Shown here in pieces: positions 6,297-6,336 of a DNA stretch of 6,336 bases. The stretch spans positions 1-6,336 of the forward strand of contig PUNP01000835.1 in NCBI GenBank assembly GCA_003551785.1, given 5' to 3'. Source of the DNA: Candidatus Brocadiaceae bacterium. Its GTDB lineage: Bacteria; Planctomycetota; Brocadiia; SM23-32. Within the stretch, counting starts at the first letter, position 1, and every line of letters begins with the position of its first letter. Below the pieces are notes generated by a model. It did no database searches. It was given only the letters and a program-made list of their open reading frames with translations, and was not told where the DNA came from. The translations under genes were made by a program, and so were the position numbers.

Positions 6297-6336
6297 TCCC
6301 GATTATCGGTAGTGTTCCATATTTTAACTTTATTGT

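Overview
This window is bacterial and gene-dense. It holds five protein-coding genes, all on the + strand, with roughly balanced base composition and ATG, ATG, ATG, TTG and ATG starts. A heptosyltransferase-type GT9 enzyme and a cellulose-synthase-like GT2 enzyme with a fully conserved core suggest a Gram-negative, diderm bacterium that makes a surface glycan or LPS. The phylum cannot be read from the sequence with confidence.

Layout: positions 1-247 are a non-coding leader rich in inverted repeats. Genes 1-3 form one tightly coupled block. They are a divergent argininosuccinate-synthase-like ligase (248-1333), a full-length CinA (1330-2595, ATGA overlap with gene 1) and a membrane GT2 glycosyltransferase (2595-4052, TGATG overlap with gene 2). 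An AT-rich gap of 226 bases follows (4053-4278), with a possible promoter and a possible RNA stem that ends on the next ribosome binding site. Next come a GT9 glycosyltransferase with a TTG start (4279-5256) and, 13 bases later, an unrecognised membrane protein with an HEICH zinc-peptidase motif (5270-6211). The last 125 bases hold two small hairpins and a short hydrophobic ORF that may be the start of a further, possibly frameshifted, membrane gene.

Working together: CinA is an NAD-salvage and nucleotide-repair protein and probably rides along in the operon. The two glycosyltransferases and the membrane peptidase-like protein point to envelope work. The most interesting item is the ArgG-like protein. 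It keeps the family fold motifs and some citrulline-site residues, but it has lost the P-loop aspartate and several residues that contact aspartate and citrulline in true ArgG. No arginine genes lie nearby. It may therefore be an ATP-dependent ligase with a different substrate. This is an inference from motif comparison by eye, not from a search.
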